This document shows, in pieces, positions 61,967-64,000 of a stretch of 64,000 nucleotides of DNA. The position numbers and the translations under genes were made by a program. This stretch comes from Chryseosolibacter sp035628595 (GTDB lineage Bacteria; Bacteroidota; Bacteroidia; Cytophagales; Cyclobacteriaceae). Within the stretch, counting starts at the first letter, position 1, and each line of letters starts with the position of its first letter. The stretch lies in NCBI GenBank assembly GCA_035628595.1, contig DASPJN010000021.1, positions 21,998 through 85,997 on the forward strand. The letters run 5' to 3'. The notes under the pieces were generated by a model that did no database searches, was not told the DNA's origin, and was given only the letters and a program-made list of their open reading frames with translations.

Positions 61967-62017
61967 TCATCATTACTACATCAAAGCACATCACACGTAT
62001 ACATCAAAACTACATCA
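61967..62017. promoter_or_regulatory. Five helically phased CATCA motifs between susC and the regulator
   Basis: TCATCA at 61967-61972, then ACATCA at 61978-61983, 61988-61993, 62001-62006 and 62012-62017. Start-to-start spacing is 11, 10, 13 and 11 bp, so the motifs fall roughly on one face of the helix. They lie in the 272-bp divergent control region, about 110-160 bp from the susC start. This pattern suggests cooperative binding sites for a regulator, possibly the one encoded by the adjacent gene. Confidence 0.5.
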
Positions 62018-62128
62018 CGAAATCGAAAAAATCGGTTTATAGCCCAAAATCAAACGTTTTAGGAAAAACTGCATTTTTGTATTTACCACATCACTTTAAG
62101 TTATTAGCTTCATCTTACCGTTACAGAA

Positions 62129-64000
62129 GTGAAAAATACCAGCGACGCATTCATCTTGATTTTATTAGTCACTCTCGGCTTGACGAAAGCCTCATTTGGC
62201 CAGTCCAGCCTCGGAGGATTGCCCTTCGTCCGGACCTTTACGACGCTGGATTACAACGCGGGCATTCAGAATTGGGACATTGCGCAGGATAAACGCGGAA
62301 TTCTCTATATCGCGAACAATTTCGGTTTACTTGAATTTGATGGCTCAACCTGGGAAACCTACCGCGTCACAAATGGAACGAAAGTCCGAAGCGTGGCTAT
62401 TGACGGACATGGACGGATTTATGTCGGATGCCAGGGCGACTTCGGCTACTTTTTCCCTGACAATCGGGGAAAACTTGTTTATACGTCATTGGCAGACAGC
62501 CTGCCACCAGCGAACCGCAATTTCGACGAGACCTGGAGCGTATATGTTGACAATCAGCGCGTCTACTTTTGCACTTTTTCAACCATCTATGTTTACAATG
62601 GAAAGAGCTTCGCTATTGCTCAGGCGGAAACTGATCTCGAACTATCATTTTTTGTCAACCGTAAACTGTTCGTAACAAGTCGCTCGCAAGGAATTGACCT
62701 GGTCGACGACACGAAATTTGTTCCATTCAGCGGAGGCGCGCATTTTTCCAATAAAAGTATTTCCTCGATCCTCGCTCTGCACCAGGACGAGCTACTGATC
62801 TCAACTTTTCAACACGGCATCTTTCGGCTTCATCAGGGCGTTGTATCGCCGTGGGCCATCAACAATTTTTCATTCTTTAAAGAATCTAATGTGAACTGCA
62901 TGACCCGGCTGCGCAATGGTAACATCGCCGTCGGAACACAAAACAATGGCTTGCTGATCCTGAACGCAGAGGGGTCAGTTATCACGCGTCTGACAACAGG
63001 ACACGGTTTAGAGAACCGAACGATACTGAGCTTGTATGAAGACGAATTGAATAATTTGTGGATTGGTCAAAACAACGGCATTGCTTACGTTGAACTCGGA
63101 TCGCCATTTACTTTCATTAATGAACAGGGTGGCGTACCTGGGACAGGTTACGCAGCATATCTGGATGATAATACATTGTATGTCGGTACAAATACAGGCG
63201 TCTATATCAAAGACAAAAATCCCGGAAGTAGATATCAGTTACTTGAAAACACAGGCGGACAGGTTTACCATATCGGTAAATACGGCACCGAAATCTTAAT
63301 CGGACATCACAATGGCACGCTCGCCGTACGTGACAACCGTGCTGTTTCTATTTGCGCCGAGCCCGGATCATGGACGTTTCTTCATCCCACTGACCATCCA
63401 TCGTATCTCATTGGTGGCTCATACACAGGTCTGCATTTATATGAATCAAACGGCGGCAGGTGGCAATACACACGAAAGTATTCCGGTTTTCATGAATCGT
63501 CGCGGATCATGAGCAGACAAAATGCAGGCTCAATCTGGATGACTCATGGATACAAAGGCGCCTTTAAAATACAATTCAGTCCGACACTCGACAGCATACA
63601 ACAATTCGCGCTGTACGGCATCAACAACGGTTTCCCGTCAAATAATCTGCTCAACGTTTTTCGAGTGAAGTCGGAGCTGATTTTTACAAGTGAACGCGGA
63701 ATGTTTCAATATGATCCACACAGTGATCGGTTCTTAAAGGATAAACTTTTTACAAAACACCTGGGTGATAATGTGCAGCTTTGGGCGATACAACAAGACG
63801 CGCTTGAAAACATTTACTTTATCGGCAGCGAACATATTGGTGTTCTCAGGAAAAATGCTCTCGGTGATTATAGTCTTGAAACAAATACATTCAACAAAAT
63901 CAGAAAATACCTTAACGATGACCTTGTTAATATCAGTGTTCTCAAAAACAATGAAGTGTTGTTTGGCGCAAAAGACGGGTTCATCCACTACAACCCTTCA
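62129..64000 (+). CDS. Two-component-type propeller sensor/regulator, N-terminal part (3' end outside window)
   Basis: The frame is open from GTG 62129 to the window edge, 624 codons, with no ATG near the start and a stop at 62105-62107 upstream. A signal peptide is followed by YNAGIQNWDIAQDKRGILYI, then seven-bladed-propeller style repeats: YIANNFGLLEFDGSTWETYR, IYVGCQGDFGYF, DELNNLWIGQNNGIAYVELG, and LLIGHHNGTLAV-type strands. Such propellers begin sensor proteins controlling glycan loci in Bacteroidota. The kinase, Y_Y_Y or DNA-binding parts would lie outside the window, so the output type is unknown. It is divergent from susC and probably its regulator. Confidence 0.78.
   Translation, partial: MKNTSDAFILILLVTLGLTKASFGQSSLGGLPFVRTFTTLDYNAGIQNWDIAQDKRGILYIANNFGLLEFDGSTWETYRVTNGTKVRSVAIDGHGRIYVGCQGDFGYFFPDNRGKLVYTSLADSLPPANRNFDETWSVYVDNQRVYFCTFSTIYVYNGKSFAIAQAETDLELSFFVNRKLFVTSRSQGIDLVDDTKFVPFSGGAHFSNKSISSILALHQDELLISTFQHGIFRLHQGVVSPWAINNFSFFKESNVNCMTRLRNGNIAVGTQNNGLLILNAEGSVITRLTTGHGLENRTILSLYEDELNNLWIGQNNGIAYVELGSPFTFINEQGGVPGTGYAAYLDDNTLYVGTNTGVYIKDKNPGSRYQLLENTGGQVYHIGKYGTEILIGHHNGTLAVRDNRAVSICAEPGSWTFLHPTDHPSYLIGGSYTGLHLYESNGGRWQYTRKYSGFHESSRIMSRQNAGSIWMTHGYKGAFKIQFSPTLDSIQQFALYGINNGFPSNNLLNVFRVKSELIFTSERGMFQYDPHSDRFLKDKLFTKHLGDNVQLWAIQQDALENIYFIGSEHIGVLRKNALGDYSLETNTFNKIRKYLNDDLVNISVLKNNEVLFGAKDGFIHYNPS

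Noticed and set aside
62196..62675. Plus-strand frame of 159 codons inside the propeller sensor gene
   Set aside because: Shadow of the true frame starting at 62129, which shows propeller repeats and stays open to the window end.

Overview
The window looks like chromosome from a Bacteroidota bacterium, most likely of the order Cytophagales. The support is a SusC/SusD pair with GH16 enzymes, further TonB-dependent receptors with carboxypeptidase-like N-terminal domains, a gliding gene (gldC), many lipoproteins with Asp-rich tails after the lipobox Cys, and promoters of the Bacteroidota form (TTTG, 18-19 bp, TAnnTTTG). No rRNA, tRNA, CRISPR array, prophage or intact insertion sequence was seen. 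The genus is inference.

Layout. 1-597 is the end of a CHAT-domain protein. 842-6382 holds pcm and, convergent with it, a threonine operon (thrA-thrB-thrC, minus strand) preceded by a 34-codon Thr/Ile-rich leader peptide absent from a standard long-ORF scan. 6512-12767 holds a thioesterase, a pyrophosphate-driven ion pump (hppA), a glycosyltransferase-like protein, a DUF2147 protein and an ECF sigma factor with a probable membrane partner. 12868-18678 is a tight plus-strand operon: ftsX, DUF3098, uppP, truB, ribF, acetoacetyl-CoA synthetase, gldC. 18793-31454 contains a TonB receptor, two paralogous lipoprotein hydrolases flanking a fasciclin lipoprotein, a rhodanese, a DUF218 protein, a large ABCG-type ABC fusion and a lipoprotein. 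31592-36630 has a lone receiver, a LytS/LytTR-type two-component pair, a small secreted protein and a TonB receptor. leuS follows (36882-39689). 39714-44426 is a run of small, poorly characterised genes with an AraC regulator, a hemerythrin-like protein and a VOC protein. 44986-50733 holds an M23 peptidase, a TonB receptor and an Ig-like lipoprotein. 50858-53421 is fabH, a small conserved protein and a GntP permease.

53508-61856 is a polysaccharide utilization locus (minus strand, susC, susD, a duplicated-module PKD lipoprotein, two GH16 lipoproteins) that probably handles a beta-1,3-glucan such as laminarin. A divergent sensor/regulator beginning at 62129 (GTG) runs off the right end. The shared 272-bp control region carries five CATCA motifs at about one helical turn.

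The best candidates for new biology are the Thr/Ile leader peptide with mutually exclusive hairpins before thrA, the phased CATCA array at the glucan locus, a long palindromic leader before the TonB receptor at 46540-48717, the two-module PKD lipoprotein, and the ABC fusion with an N-terminal TerB-like region.
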